A DNA stretch of 64,000 bases from Onchocerca lupi (Eukaryota > Nematoda > Chromadorea > Rhabditida > Onchocercidae): contig JAOVVO010000196.1 in assembly GCA_028564675.1 (NCBI GenBank), forward strand, positions 1 through 64,000, in the 5' to 3' direction. Below the pieces are notes generated by a model, which saw nothing but the letters and a program-made list of their open reading frames with translations, was not told where the DNA came from and did not search any database. Positions 52,001 through 64,000 of the stretch are shown here, piece by piece. The position numbers and the translations under genes were made by a program. How positions within the stretch are numbered: position 1 is the stretch's first letter; every line of letters begins with the position of its first letter.

Positions 52001-55000
52001 CTTTGTCCAGTTCGTTTCCTTATTTTCTTTCGAAACTTTTCGGCAATCTTTCTCGGGTTGTGTAATGATTGCATTCTTTGTTTCCACTGATGCCCTTGGA
52101 AGTTTCCCTTATGTACACTATTAAGATGTTATTAAGTCATATTTTTGCGAATATTCCATGAAGATATTGTTCAGGTGATTATGGATGGTACATATTCAAA
52201 CCACTTCGTAAGTCATGCCAGAAAAATAATCCTTTTCAAGAAATAGGTCAAAAAAGAGAAAGAAGTTCTTATGACTATCTCTGCAAGCGAAAGAATGTTT
52301 TTGAAGGACTAAAACAGATCGCCTATGAACCAGTTTCAGGATGGTGGTGAGGAAATATTATTGCTCTAAATATGCACCTACTGTGTTTTTCATTTAAATA
52401 ACATAGTAAATTGGATGACAAAATCTGAATAAGCGTATAATATTGCAATACTGATAGCTGCTCTGTGTGACATCCTCTTTAAATTTAATAGTTTCTAATT
52501 ATAGATATTGCAGGAAAATCGTTGCACTTTTCTTAACTTTAATTGCGGCTTCATTAGCGGTTGTTATTGTATTTTATTGGCAGCAAATTCGGCATCTCAA
52601 ATTATTTGTTTTACTCCATGATCTTAGGAAGAAATCTCACGCTCATTCCAATATCTCACTTTCAGTGCGTTTTCTGCTCAAAAGCATTATAATTGGCACT
52701 TTTTTTTAAGGAACTAATGCACATCATATTTCAATTGCGATGTCGTTTGATTAAAATCCAAAAGTTAAATTAATTTCGTAAAAATATTAGGCTGTTTATT
52801 GAATGAAGGTATGGGTCAATTTATTTTAAAAAAAAAAAATGGAATTTGTCCGATGAATGCTGTAACGATATAGGCGAAATAAAATCTTTAAAGGCAATTG
52901 CATTAGTTATTCAGGGACGTTCCGTTTAGTACTGGTATTTCATGGAAATTAGTAATCCTAAGCTGGATTTAGGCTAAAATTGATATAGTCATGAAAATTG
53001 AATTTACTGTTAAATGCACTTATTTATACTGCATAATTCACTAAACATCTCTAGGTATAATGGTTGTTATATTCATAATGTTTCAAAACATTCGGTGGTT
53101 ACACTTTCCGAACGATCGACCTGCTCAAGAGTAATCTAAGTAATAGAAATTACATGTAGTTATTGTGATTTAAATTCTAATAAATAGATAGCATAACGTT
53201 ACTAAAATATATCACTAGAACCACCCTAAAATATAAAATCAAAATGCTAATTACTACATACAATTAATTTGCAGTCGTTCCAGAAAACAGCGTATACGAG
53301 GGCGGGCGCATCTGTTGGTACTCGAATGAATCGAAAAACAAGCACAACAGCTTCTCAATCTATACAAGAATCATTTTCATCGAAGTAAGCATCAGAACTT
53401 CTGTTGTTCATCATATTCATTAAAATGTGGAGGTTGATGGTTCGTTTGACGGTCATAAAAAGTAAAAACCATTTCTGTTAAATATGTTAGGGGATTGTTG
53501 TTATGCAGATTCTTACATATACTGTTTAATATGTTCACACGATAAATACTGAGAGATTTAAGGAAAATACGAGTTAAAATAAACTAGTTTTAAAATGATG
53601 TATCGTTTTTGTGTTCTCATAATCGTTTCTATTATTCTTTTTTGATTTTTTCATTTTATTGTGATGGTGGGATATTCAGATTTCTCGAAGATTTTGTGCC
53701 GGAGAAATGGCTTGGACGTGGTGGTTATGGTGTTGTTTTTAACTGTCGCAATCGATTAGATGATCGGAACTATGCTATTAAACGAATCGCAGTTAGCAAT
53801 ACGTATGCTTATTATTATTACTGTTCATAAGGAATAATTACCTTAATAAGATGAATATTGTTGGAGATATAGTACCATGGTCGTTGTTAAGGAACAGAAG
53901 AGACTCCAAACTATCAAAAAATCACTATCTGACAAAAATTAAATTTTGTAATAAATTTCGTCGGGTATGCATTTATGTCAGTAGAAGTGAACTATTCTTG
54001 AAATTTCGGTTTTCTTAATAGCAGGCCATAAGAATGTTATTTATCAACACAATTATCACTTGTTCTGTAATTTTCCAATGCCGATATGATATTGGTTTTT
54101 TCATATCGTTGGTGGTAGCTTTTATTTGTTTAATCTTATTTTTAAAACACTGCAGAACTTCAGTATTGTTTGAATTTTTCCTAATCGGATAATTAAGGAC
54201 TGCTGCAATTGATCATGTGAAACGAGAAGCGCGTGCAATGGCACGTCTTGACCATCCCGGCATAATCCGTTATTTCCATACTTGGATGGAAAAACCTCCT
54301 TCTGGTTGGCAGCAAGCAAAAGATAAAGAAATTCTTCAAAACATGTATGTTTTCATGTATATTTTGCAAATCTGCTTTTTTTTTTTACCTTATTTTATAC
54401 CATATTTAAAGTATATTTTCAGTTGCTCTGTTGAAGATTCAGTAAATAAATCCATAATTCATACATTGGAAAGTGAACGGAGTATAACCCAGTCAAAAAA
54501 TCTTAAAGATAAGGCATGTGTTCTTTGAATTCATGAATTTCAAAAAAAAAAAAAAGATTTACTGATCGTACTTTTCATCTACACATACCTTTATTATATG
54601 AAACGCATATACGGGAAAGTGATAATAACTCTGTATATGGGCAGTGCCGATATGCTCGTGTAAATGTCATTTGAGTAATTTAGGATTCGTCACTTAGTGA
54701 AGAACTGTTAAATGGATTAAATTTAAATATATCTATCAAAGAAAAAGTTACCGTAAGTGGTAACACCGATAACCTTTCATGGATGAGCGATGATAATGAT
54801 AATGAATTGAGAGCAGCAACAGCATTGGATTCATCTTCTTTCGATAATGACAACGAATCTATTGAACATGGAATCACTGCCCTAGCTAGTAATTTTTTTT
54901 CAAAAATTTTTTATGCCCTGTTTTTTACTTATTCATATATTAACACTTTTTTTGTCGCTATATTATGTAATTTTTAAAAACTTTCTTCGACTTTATAATG

Positions 55001-56780
55001 ATATAATGCTATATTCAAAGATTTAGATATGCAAGCTTTGTTATCTTTTGTTCATTTTATGTGCAGTTTGAGTAACCGCGCCAATCGATTGAATGGTGCT
55101 TTTTCTTCCTTTACTCCACAGATTTTATGGAATTCTGATAATAGATTTATTTAGATGTATTAATATTTTAATGGCGTAGATTTTCAGCAGGAAGTGATGA
55201 TTCAGCAGGTATAATTTTTGCTCACTGCGGAAACTGCTTGCGCAGCACTGAAGAACTCACAGAAGAAAAATCAAAAAATAGTAAATTATTGGATCCTCTT
55301 GAACCTCCTGCTGTTTTGGTCACAAGCATGTGTGATTTGCAAAATTGTAAAAACATCAAAGACTATGTTTATCTTTATATACAGATGGAGGTAATTTTTC
55401 ACATTTTGCATTTGTGAGATTTTGTATATTATTTTATAGTTTAAGGTGGTTAAAGTTAATATTAAAAAACTGCAATATAGGATTGAAATACCGCTTACTA
55501 AAAAAAATTTTTAAATTAGTCGTCTTCAGTTATGTCAAGAATTAACTCTGCATAATTGGTTGCTAGCAAATAATAAAAATGAAGATCGTGAAATAACGCG
55601 AATGCGTATATGGCTTGCAGAATTGGTTTGCGCCATTGATTACATTCACAGTCAGGGACTAATTCATAGAGATCTGAAGGTAAGTAATTTTCGGTATTTT
55701 CACTTCACACAGGCTCTGTAATCGCTAAAATGTTTTTTTGTGTTAGTTAGTATGCGGGATAATAGACATAAATGATATAATATCTTAGGTTGTATGCGTT
55801 CGTGTCATACACCATCATCTAACACACGTTTTATATTGTAGCCTCAGAATATATTTTTTTCCGCGGATAATTATTTGAAAATTGGTGATCTTGGTCTTGT
55901 GACAAATTATGTTACTGCTGATGAAAGGACTGATTGCAAACAAGATGTCATAACAAATATTTCTCATACGAGTCATGTTGGAACTCGTCTATATATGAGT
56001 CCAGAGCAGGTAGTTTTTCGCATTAAAAGATTTAAATGTTTTTTAGTTTTCCCTTTTATCCAGCACTGTATTGATATTTAGAAGATTGCACTGTTAAGTA
56101 TGCTGTAGTGTTTTGTTTCTATATTTGCAGTTGAAAGGCAAACCGTATAATGAAAAAATTGATGTCTTTTCACTCGGACTTATTTTTGTTGAGCTCATTG
56201 TTCCTTTTACAACTACTATGGAACGTCATAGCATCCTATCCGGTTTGCAAAATGACGTCATGCCGAAATGCTTGGATAATCTTCCATCTAAAGAGGTAAA
56301 AAATGGGCCCAATTTTTTTCGCTAATTGTTTCTTGAAGTTTTCTAAACACTGATATTTACCAAAGATTTACTGCTTAGTTGAATTCCTTCCAAATGCATT
56401 GTCTTCATAACTAGCGTCTTCATATCTTTTCTTAGAATAGCAGGATTTCTCTTTTTTAACAGAAGAGTATATTTCTTTTAAAAAATTCGAAGATTCTTAA
56501 TAGCCTCTGCTTTTCTAATTATTTTTTCATCAAGTTGTTGGGAGTACTTCTCAGCGCTTGAGAAATCTTGTGGAGACTTATTCCCTGCATGCAAACTAAA
56601 CCTGAGTGTAATATAATATTCTTGTAATTCTAGAAAAAGTTCGTTTCCTGGCTGACAGTTGTTGATCCTGAGCTTCGTCCATCTGCACGTCAATTAGCTG
56701 AATGTGACTATCTGCGTGATGAAGTGCTTATGTTAGGCACTTCATATTTTCGAGAACACACTTTCTCAGGAGTTCGTTAA
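49054..56780 (+). CDS. pek-1: PERK, ER-stress eIF2-alpha kinase
   Basis: Twenty-one exons give 1039 residues: 49054-49179, 49396-49482, 49571-49687, 50056-50244, 50361-50494, 50572-50791, 50982-51078, 51527-51679, 51782-51946, 52175-52346, 52514-52664, 53275-53384, 53680-53802, 54198-54344, 54423-54513, 54684-54888, 55188-55390, 55530-55679, 55842-56009, 56131-56295 and 56634-56780 (TAA). PERK senses unfolded protein in the ER lumen and phosphorylates eIF2-alpha to slow translation. Seen: signal peptide (1-26); a luminal beta-rich region with STIDGKVTAMD and VPSLDGSLYMF; TM at about 488-508; Gly-loop GRGGYGVVF (about 585-593); YAIKR lysine; an acidic Ser/Asp-rich kinase insert; HRDLKPQN (876-883); DLG at 896-898; MSPEQ; ER-proximal WLTVVDPELRPSA. 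The length fits the family. The exon 7 donor (51078) has a longer alternative, and exon 15 uses a GC donor. The symbol follows the C. elegans orthologue. Confidence 0.93.
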
Positions 56781-58802
56781 ACTTATTTGAAAAAGTGCCA
56801 ATGGATGCCATCAGAATGGGCTTTCATGGACCTAATCTTTCTGAACTATTCTTTTCTCTTGAATCATTTCTTCAGCAGAATAATTTCTTTAGAGTGCAAC
56901 CGTAATTTTTTTTTTAAATGTTAATGTGCTAATCGACACTGTATTTCAGTTCGATCGCATCAGTCTTCATATTATGTTTCACTTTTGTCAGTAAATATTT
57001 AGTTGTTTAAATTTTCAACTCCAAGTCAGATAATGTCAAACACGTGTTAGGAGGTTGCAGATTCGCTTAGTAGTCTGAAGCCTTTGATGGTTTATTCTTT
57101 TTCTAGTAATCTGTATAAGTGATTTTCAAATTCCTTTGCTATATCGCATTCCATGTATAACTTTGTTTAACTAGGGAAAAATTTATCTGTCTTCGTCACA
57201 TGCTTGAAACTTTAATTAAACCGACAGAAGTTTTCGTTATCCTTAATAAAATACAGGGTTACCAGCATACAGGTGATGGTAGTAGTTCTATGTTTATAAT
57301 CAAATTAAGCTTTGTGTATAGTGTTTGTGTGTGATGGCGAGAGCGTTAGTATGCTAATTTCAGTCCTTATTTTTGGACTAAACACAAGTGCCTTTTTCAA
57401 GTATTTCTGGCATAATCTATTGCTATTAAAGATTCATCCGAACTGAAAACTTTTGATGTTTATGGTTGTGCAAGAAACTGAAGATAAAGATGTCATGTAC
57501 ATAATTTTTATATCATATTTGTTGTATCCTTATCTTCTGCTCATCGCTTTAGGTTTCGGATCACTAGGTCATCATCATTGTTTTTGACAAATCGCATTAT
57601 TAAAAATGCCTTTTTTCAGCGTCTTTTTCGTGCTTATAGCATGAATGCTGCTATGTCAGTCGGTTTTCTTTCTGTTATGTATTAAAAATCTACAATGAAT
57701 GAAGGAGATGAACTACATGATGTGCCGTTTTCACTGCAATTTGGATTTCATAAGGGCATCTATCTGTGACTGAAAAGATTTCTGTCAGTGTAAGATGAAA
57801 ATATCAGAGAAGAGGATGTATTCAATTTTCTGCGATGACATATGTCTACAATTGAAGAGTCTTCTTTTAAAGTTAAGAGGTCCCCATCTTCGTAGATTTG
57901 TTTCAAGATCGATCCCGAAAAAGGGATGGAAAAGCAGAGAGTAGCAATATAGTCTGAAATAGCTCACCTTACCTGTGGGGCGTCATTCAATTAATCAGAG
58001 ACAATACGAATTTGATTGTCGAAGGAGGATGACCATATGTTAGTTTATTTGCAATGGACCGCTGTTTCAGAAACCTGAACAGCGTAACGATTCCATCAAC
58101 AGTTTAGTAGATGAATGTCATCAGCAAAATAGGTTAGTTAGTCAACTGATAATTCTGCATCAAATGAGAAATGCTTTTTAATTTCAGTAAAAATATACTA
58201 TATAAATATACATGAAGTGAGATATTTGTATGTGTTATTAAATACGTTTACTGTGTGCTCGTAATGAGTACTGGATATGACCAAGGTTACATTTCTTTTA
58301 CTGCATAGAAAGAAAAAATTGATCGGAAAGTATGTGAAGATATTTTTGGCATCTGAAGTATCCGAATTCAGTGGTAGGGTAAGAGAAAACAATATGAATA
58401 GATGAAGTAAACTTAAAGTAGATGAAAGACTGTTTATGAATAAGACATCATGGTATATCAATATTCGGTAGCAGAGCATTCATACATACATCGAGAACGT
58501 TCTCGTTCAATGTCGCATTCTTCTGGATCTGTTGATCAAAGATGGAAGTGCGAATCTGCTCTGTCACGTATTATGTCATATATCACGCATTCCAGAGGAG
58601 TAAATGCAATTTGATAAATTGTAAATATGTTGTTAATACAAGTAGTAGTAACAGATGGACATAGTAGCAGAATGAATGGAAGGATTGAGTAGTAAATCAT
58701 CGGGCAGGGTGGTTTTGAAATGGATGACAAAAGAAGCACGTATTATCCATTTCCATTGCCGAACCGCCTTACGCCTACTATGTTACTACAACCGATGCTG
58801 CC

Positions 58803-58830
58803 GCTGCTACTGCTACTGCTACTGCTGCTG
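58803..58830. repeat. CTG/CTA trinucleotide repeat
   Basis: Nine or so units of CTG and CTA. In one frame it codes Leu, in another Ala/Thr, and both frames stay open across it. It sits about 1 kb upstream of the first exon I can support for the last gene. Confidence 0.85.
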
Positions 58831-59040
58831 AGAAGAGTGTTGGAAAGGCCGACCCCCCACTGCTAGCAGCAGACCAGACAAGACGCATTGATCGGTCGAT
58901 TAGTTCTATCGTGTTATGGGTCACTGGCAAATCGATCTCTCTCAACATCGTCATCGTCATCATCATCATCCATCCAATTGAACAGAACAAAAAAACCTAT
59001 TGCTATGTACTACTTACTGATTGCTGCTCAAATTGTTCCA

Positions 59041-59220
59041 CACCACACACATACACGCACACACACACACACACACATACACACACATATACACACACAT
59101 ACACGTACATATGCATACATATATATACATACACGCATAGATACACATAAACATACACACATACATATACACATAGATAATATCACGTACACGCCTACAC
59201 ACATACATACTTTTACACAC
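59041..59220. repeat. CA-rich microsatellite
   Basis: About 180 bases of ACACAC with ATACAC and ACGC interruptions. It creates spurious Thr-His and Val-Cys reading frames on both strands that should not be taken as genes. Confidence 0.93.
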
Positions 59221-59873
59221 ATAACGCATATGCGCATATTCGTGGTCAATTCAATTGCATTTTCCTATTTCACATACTGTTTTATTAATTTTCCAATGCT
59301 TGGTATATATATTCAGATGTATGTTAAATTAGTCCATCCGAGGTATATGGACTTAGCTGATAAGTTTTGCAGAAGTGACAGATATTTGAGAGATGTTTCT
59401 GGAATAGATCTCTACAGATATTATGTCCTCATTGAATAGCTAGTTTCAATAATTCGTTAGATTTTATTGCTTTCGTGTATTACTCGTAACTCTGTTCATT
59501 ACTTCCAACTATCGTCAAAAATGCGACGAAAGACTGAAATTTTCTTTAGAAACATGAGACGAACATATGAAAATTTCCCTTGACTGCTATTCATAAAAGT
59601 GATTTTTAATAATATTTTCTGGTTACACTAATCAACTATAATGATTGTTCAAAATAGCCAATATTTCGTAAATTCATTTCTGTCAAAAATTAACTTTTTT
59701 TTTCTTACCAATAACAATTAGCAGATGTCAGTTTTTCTTCGATTTTTTGACATATATGACATATACTGTCACATTGATTATATCATTATTTTTTGCTGCG
59801 AATATCTTGTATTTATCACTGCTTAAGGTATTATGATGTCTTATATATTTCTATAATTCATGTAATTTTCAAG

Positions 59874-62800
59874 ATATTTTCGGTTCGGATGCAGAAAACT
59901 ATTTGCAATTACCATTGAGCCGTGATGAGCGAAATATTAAGCGCAAATTACACGGAAGGAAGCATGAAGGAAAGCACCCACAAGTGCATTCGTAAAGTTC
60001 GTGTTTTTAAATATTCGAGAATCAAAATAATCTTCATACTTTTTTACCAATTGTCTAACGTATGATTTGAATGAATTGTATCAAACTGATATTAGAGAGC
60101 ATAGATCGTACTGAATCATTAAATAAATTGATGAAGATGGAAATTTATCTCGACTGCAATTCAAAAAAAGATTTCTCAATATTTTTTGTCTCTCAACCAC
60201 ACGTAAATTTTCGTTTGTTAAGTTAATCAAACAATCTAAATTGATTCAGTTACAAATGCTTCAGTTGTATTTTCAGGTCATAATTGATGGTAATGACAAT
60301 AATTTAATGGATGAACTTGTCGAAGACCTCAGTGGTTCTGTATATAGGAGTGATCAAAGGCATGAAGTGAATCTTTCAATGCTTAATCCATCTCAATTTT
60401 TTCCGCAAGCCCTCTTCCCTCTTTATCATACATCTCTTTATTCATATCTTCTCTACCATATATTTCAGTATCACTATTTCTGGAAGAAATTGCTATATGA
60501 AAAATCCGAAAAGATTTTAAAGATTGCAATGTTGCTTGGCTCTTAGGCAGTAACAGTCTCAAAACAACAACCATCTTGATTATTAGCTGAAATTTTCATA
60601 CAAAAATTCCTATCACGAAGGGTCGAAGAATCTTTTCTTGAGTATTTTTATAAGTGTCTTTCAGATTTTCTCGTCCGATGTATCATTACTAGTATTTTTG
60701 GAAGTGTTCATTGCATCTTCCTAAAATTACTTTAAGGTGTTATGGTCAAATTCTTCTGTCTCAGAAAATTAAGCTCAGAATCCTTTACTGGGAACTAACC
60801 GTCCCTAAATGACTTGTGGCTGAACGTAGCTGCTAGTGGACTTCAGCAGTGCTGTTTCAGAGACATGAGCCGAAGAATAGCGTCTCTCGAGGCAGACATC
60901 GTTTAGCGACGTTTTCGCTTCGTTCGGTGATTGACGGTGGAGTACAAAGCAAGTTTAACATCACATGCCTTCTTTGTAAACGCAGATTCGCATACAACGA
61001 TGCCAGGTCGACGTTTCTAGTGAGTACTGCAAAAATGAGTTACTGACACCGTCAAGAATGAAATATTTATGCTTTGTTCAATTCCATTTCAAACATTTTT
61101 TCCCATTCAAATGTCAAAGATGATGGATTCTAGGCTTATTACATTTGTGATGATTGTATGGAGAGCGAAAAGGGACACGCCGAAGAGTTAGAAGCCACTT
61201 TAGTGGTAAGCATACTGAAGATTATGCACTATTTTGCATATCTTTCCTTTTTTTTTCACGACAGATATTTATCATATATTTTCTGGATAAGATTTTACCA
61301 TGTAATACCGTTGAAAATATTATTGCTCTAAAATGCTTCAAATTTTTGGACGAATTGGTATTTGTAAACCTTAATTTCTAGTTTTCAAGAGACACTCTTC
61401 TGGCTTTATTTGAAATAAGAGAATAAATGCATATTTTGTGCTTAATTCATACAACTTTGAATCATTTTCGAATTACAGAGCTGTACATAATATTATTTAG
61501 CAAATATATAATATTTCCTTCTTGAGACTTGACTAAATCACTTCTGTTATCTTATCTATTCATGAAAATGACATTCTGAATATGAGGGTTGGATATATTT
61601 TGATTTTTTCATTTTTTATAAGAAATGACAATTTCAGAATAATGATAAAGCACGACCAATATCGACAAGTTGTACCGGCGAGGATTTGGATGCTTATGAC
61701 CACTGTAAATGTCAAAATTGTGTTCGAAGGCAGTACGTATAATTTTAAGTGTTAACGATTCCACCTCAGCTCTTCAATTTGTTTTTGAAATTTCCAATTT
61801 TCTTAGAAAACAAAACACAATTAGCTCACAGTTGTTAACATACTACTTTTCATGCGAAGATTTTTCGCTTGAATAGTGCGACATGGTTAAGATGTTCTTA
61901 TTCATCAATTGTTAACACAAAAATTTGTTTAGACTTATGAATGGAGAACGACGAAAGGAGGCAGAAATACTGCAAAGATGTTGGCATGATTTACGTCAGA
62001 ATATCCGACAGATGTTCCGGGATGGTCTAAATGCCAATATGACATCATCAAAAGGAAAACGATTCAATGTGGACAAGATAAAACGAAATGTTACGATGTA
62101 AGCGAAAACACTTGTGAACAAAGTCACATTATCCTGAATTGGAATAGTTCGACAAGTTGTTCTTGGGTATTTTCAGCGTTGCATAATGAAGTTTTCAAAA
62201 GTTTTTTTATTAAAAAATCATGATATATATATACTTAAAATTGCTGGATAAAATAAAAGGGCTAAATTTTTCAGTTTTATTTTATTTGTATAGTGCACTG
62301 CAAATGCAAACTTAGTGAACAATATTTTTTACAATAATTTAACGACAAGTAAAATATTGCTCAGATTGGCTGAAAAGGATCCTCATCAATTGTACAAACG
62401 ACTGGAAAGTATCGGTCATGAATACGTTATGAATCTGAAATCAGATGATCTATGGCAAATATTGGTGGCCCCTCAAGTCGTACCTGCTCTCATTCAGGTT
62501 TCACTTGCTTTATGGAGTTTCCGTTTACGGTTTAGTTCTTTTTAGAAGAAATTTCAGAATAAATATTATAAAGCGAATCAATTACTCCTAGGTTGCAGCT
62601 TTATGAAGCCGGTGCTAGTGAAGAGCAAATGGAGCTTGAACGAGCTAAACTTTTTATCAGAACCTTGCTTGATCGCTTTTCTTGCCAGCAGGAAACTGCA
62701 AAAAATATGTCATCATTATTGACCGTTTTAGTAAGTAATTTTCCTATAGAAATATTTGACTAAATTATTAATATAACAGAATTTTTAGAGAAATGATCTG

Positions 62801-63219
62801 AAAATAAAGATGAGGAGATAGAACAGAAATACATAATAATTTTTAGTAATGAGTTTTGGGCTGGGTATTTTATCCATTCTGTGAGTACTAAGAAAAACCA
62901 ATTTTGGAACATATAATATGCTAAAGTGTATTCCAAAAATGGAATATGAATATTTGCAATAAAAGCGAAATTGGAACGAAAAAAATATTGTTTTCTCAAA
63001 GTTCAAAATAATAACATGAATAATTGTTGCCAATGAATACCTCTTATCCTGCTATCTGCATTATACTAGTCATCCGAATAATTCATTTAGGATGAAGATT
63101 ATCTTTCGCAATTCGGCATTAGTTGGAAAGTCGTAAATCATCACATTTTCGATCGAGTTATTTATCAAGATGATCTCTTATTAAATTATCTGCCCAGCTT
63201 AGAAAATACTCTCAAGTAG
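59874..63219 (+). CDS. Unrecognised Cys-rich protein (incomplete 5' end, 3' end unsure)
   Basis: I do not recognise this gene. Likely exons: 59874-59983, 60277-60375 (end unsure), 60861-61019, 61134-61205, 61638-61732, 61933-62097, 62365-62497, 62599-62730 and 63091-63219. From 60861 on, the phases agree. Features in order: a basic stretch (RNIKRKLHGRKHEGKH); an acidic stretch (NNLMDELVEDLS); an Arg-rich piece; a Cys pair ITCLLCKRR spliced near a second pair YYICDDCMES; a third cluster DHCKCQNCVRR; then long amphipathic helical sequence (ERRKEAEILQRCWHDLRQN, YKRLESIGHEYVM). The Cys spacing suggests zinc binding, and the basic runs suggest a nuclear or nucleic-acid role; both are inferences. 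It ends at TAG 63217-63219, unless the overlapping GTAGGT after 63215 is used as a donor, in which case the gene runs out of the window. The start is not found. Confidence 0.62.
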
Positions 63220-64000
63220 GTTGATTTTTTATTTAATATTCTCGCAAACAGCGCGACTAGTCAGTACTGATTTCAAAATTGTGTTTCACTGAAATAATTA
63301 CCACCTGATTATCTATATGTTTTTGGACTTATGACCGATTCGTTTGCTTCATAAAAACCTTGTAAATTCAAGCTATTTTCCTGATATAACTCATCTGGAT
63401 ATAGAATTTATATCTGGTGCATTATTTCTTCCGTTGCTGACTCAACTACGCATCGGACTTACATAGTTTCCTGATATAGGTTTACGGAACTTCAGATCCT
63501 GAAGGAAAGATGCCGCTATTAATCTATCCTTTTCTCTCGCAATCTAGTTTTCATTAATTCAAACCTTTTACTTTAGCCAACAACATGCAGTAGCGCTTTT
63601 AGGCTTGAAATTTCCATAATCTTGCATTTTAGTTTTTTATATAATTCCATAATAAGTATCTAGGTAAGGTTCTATAAAGTCCTAATTAATACAACATATA
63701 CTTTTGAGAGGAATAATTGGAATTCTTGCACCCATTGCTCACAAGTTATTCTAACTGAGCCTTTCCTGCACTGATATAACATTGATATACCCGAGATCAC
63801 ATCACACTCGTGGCGAACCATAAAGATGATTTTTTAAAGAATTTTATCTCACATATCATGTATTTAGCATTTTTGAGACTGATGTCATACATATTATTAA
63901 TATTGTTATAATTACACAGTGCTGCACAAAGTGTGGAAATCGTTTAGAGGAACCTATTCAGTGTTCTGTATAATTTTTATATTCGGCTGCTCAATATAAC
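63220..64000. other. Window end, possible further exon near 63920
   Basis: Mostly AT-rich without clear coding signal. After an acceptor-like TTACACAG at about 63911-63919 the sequence reads CCTKCGNRLEEPIQCS in one frame, a CxxC-like pattern. It could be a later exon of the Cys-rich gene, but its phase does not match the donor at 63215, so another exon would be required between them. Confidence 0.3.

Larger units (their letters stand above)
56781..59873. other. 3' region of PERK and upstream region of the last gene
   Basis: About 3.1 kb. A likely PERK poly(A) signal AATAAA lies at 57245-57250. Farther on are a CTG/CTA triplet run at 58803-58830 and a long CA-type repeat at 59041-59220. An ATG at 58720 opens MDDKRSTYYPFPLP and runs through the triplet repeat to a stop at 58864-58866. 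It might be the first exon of the gene beginning near 59874, but no donor of the right phase was found. Confidence 0.5.

Noticed and set aside
59028..59439. Long open frames on both strands over the CA repeat (Thr-His and Val-Cys runs)
   Set aside because: They are products of the microsatellite; neither strand shows a start, domain or splice partner.
1..64000. Search by eye for bacterial (endosymbiont) insertions, transposase or reverse-transcriptase motifs, tRNA-like cloverleaves, CRISPR-like arrays
   Set aside because: None seen. No long uninterrupted prokaryote-like open frames, no DDE or YxDD-type contexts, and no spaced direct repeats. A database search would be needed to exclude small or decayed copies.

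Overview
This is a eukaryotic window, AT-rich (roughly two thirds A+T by eye), with many small exons, introns mostly between about 50 and 900 bases ending in TTTCAG or TTTTAG, and genes on both strands. The gene families (a two-module MAM-like secreted pair, an LDL-receptor class A protein, SLC17 and SLC16 transporters, PERK) and the intron style fit a nematode. A spirurid or filarial species is my best guess, but this is inference. I saw no bacterial genes, operons, CRISPR arrays, tRNA or rRNA genes, or intact transposons.

Layout. (1) 471-2360 (+): 3' part of a cytosolic purine 5'-nucleotidase (NT5C2-like). (2) 5038-12864 (-) and 16959-21723 (-): two tandem paralogues, each with a signal peptide and two MAM-like modules joined by a Ser/Thr-rich linker. 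I could splice both with consistent phases (568 and 503 residues). (3) 23204-26843 (+): a single-pass membrane protein with a chain of LDL-receptor class A repeats (648 residues). (4) 28283-32162 (-): an SLC17-type anion transporter (536 residues). (5) 35756-41656 (-): an SLC16 monocarboxylate-transporter-like protein (809 residues) with a long central loop and an alternative first exon. (6) 49054-56780 (+): PERK, the ER-stress eIF2-alpha kinase (1039 residues, 21 exons). (7) about 59874-63219 (+): a Cys-rich protein I do not recognise, incomplete at both ends.

The genes do not form one pathway. Relationships that can be seen: the MAM pair is a tandem duplication; the two major-facilitator transporters lie head-to-tail; the SLC16-like gene and PERK diverge across a gap of about 7.4 kb; NT5C2 converges on the first MAM gene and the LDL-A gene converges on the SLC17 gene.

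Exon coordinates were worked out by hand from splice signals, reading phase and family resemblance, with no transcript data. Where phases close across many exons the models are strong. The 5' end of the last gene, the linker exons of the second MAM gene and the N-terminus of the LDL-A gene are the weakest parts. Points worth a second look include two GC-AG introns with the same GCATGT donor, a DLG in place of DFG in the PERK kinase, an intron position shared by all four MAM-like modules, three foldback elements, and the unrecognised Cys-rich gene.
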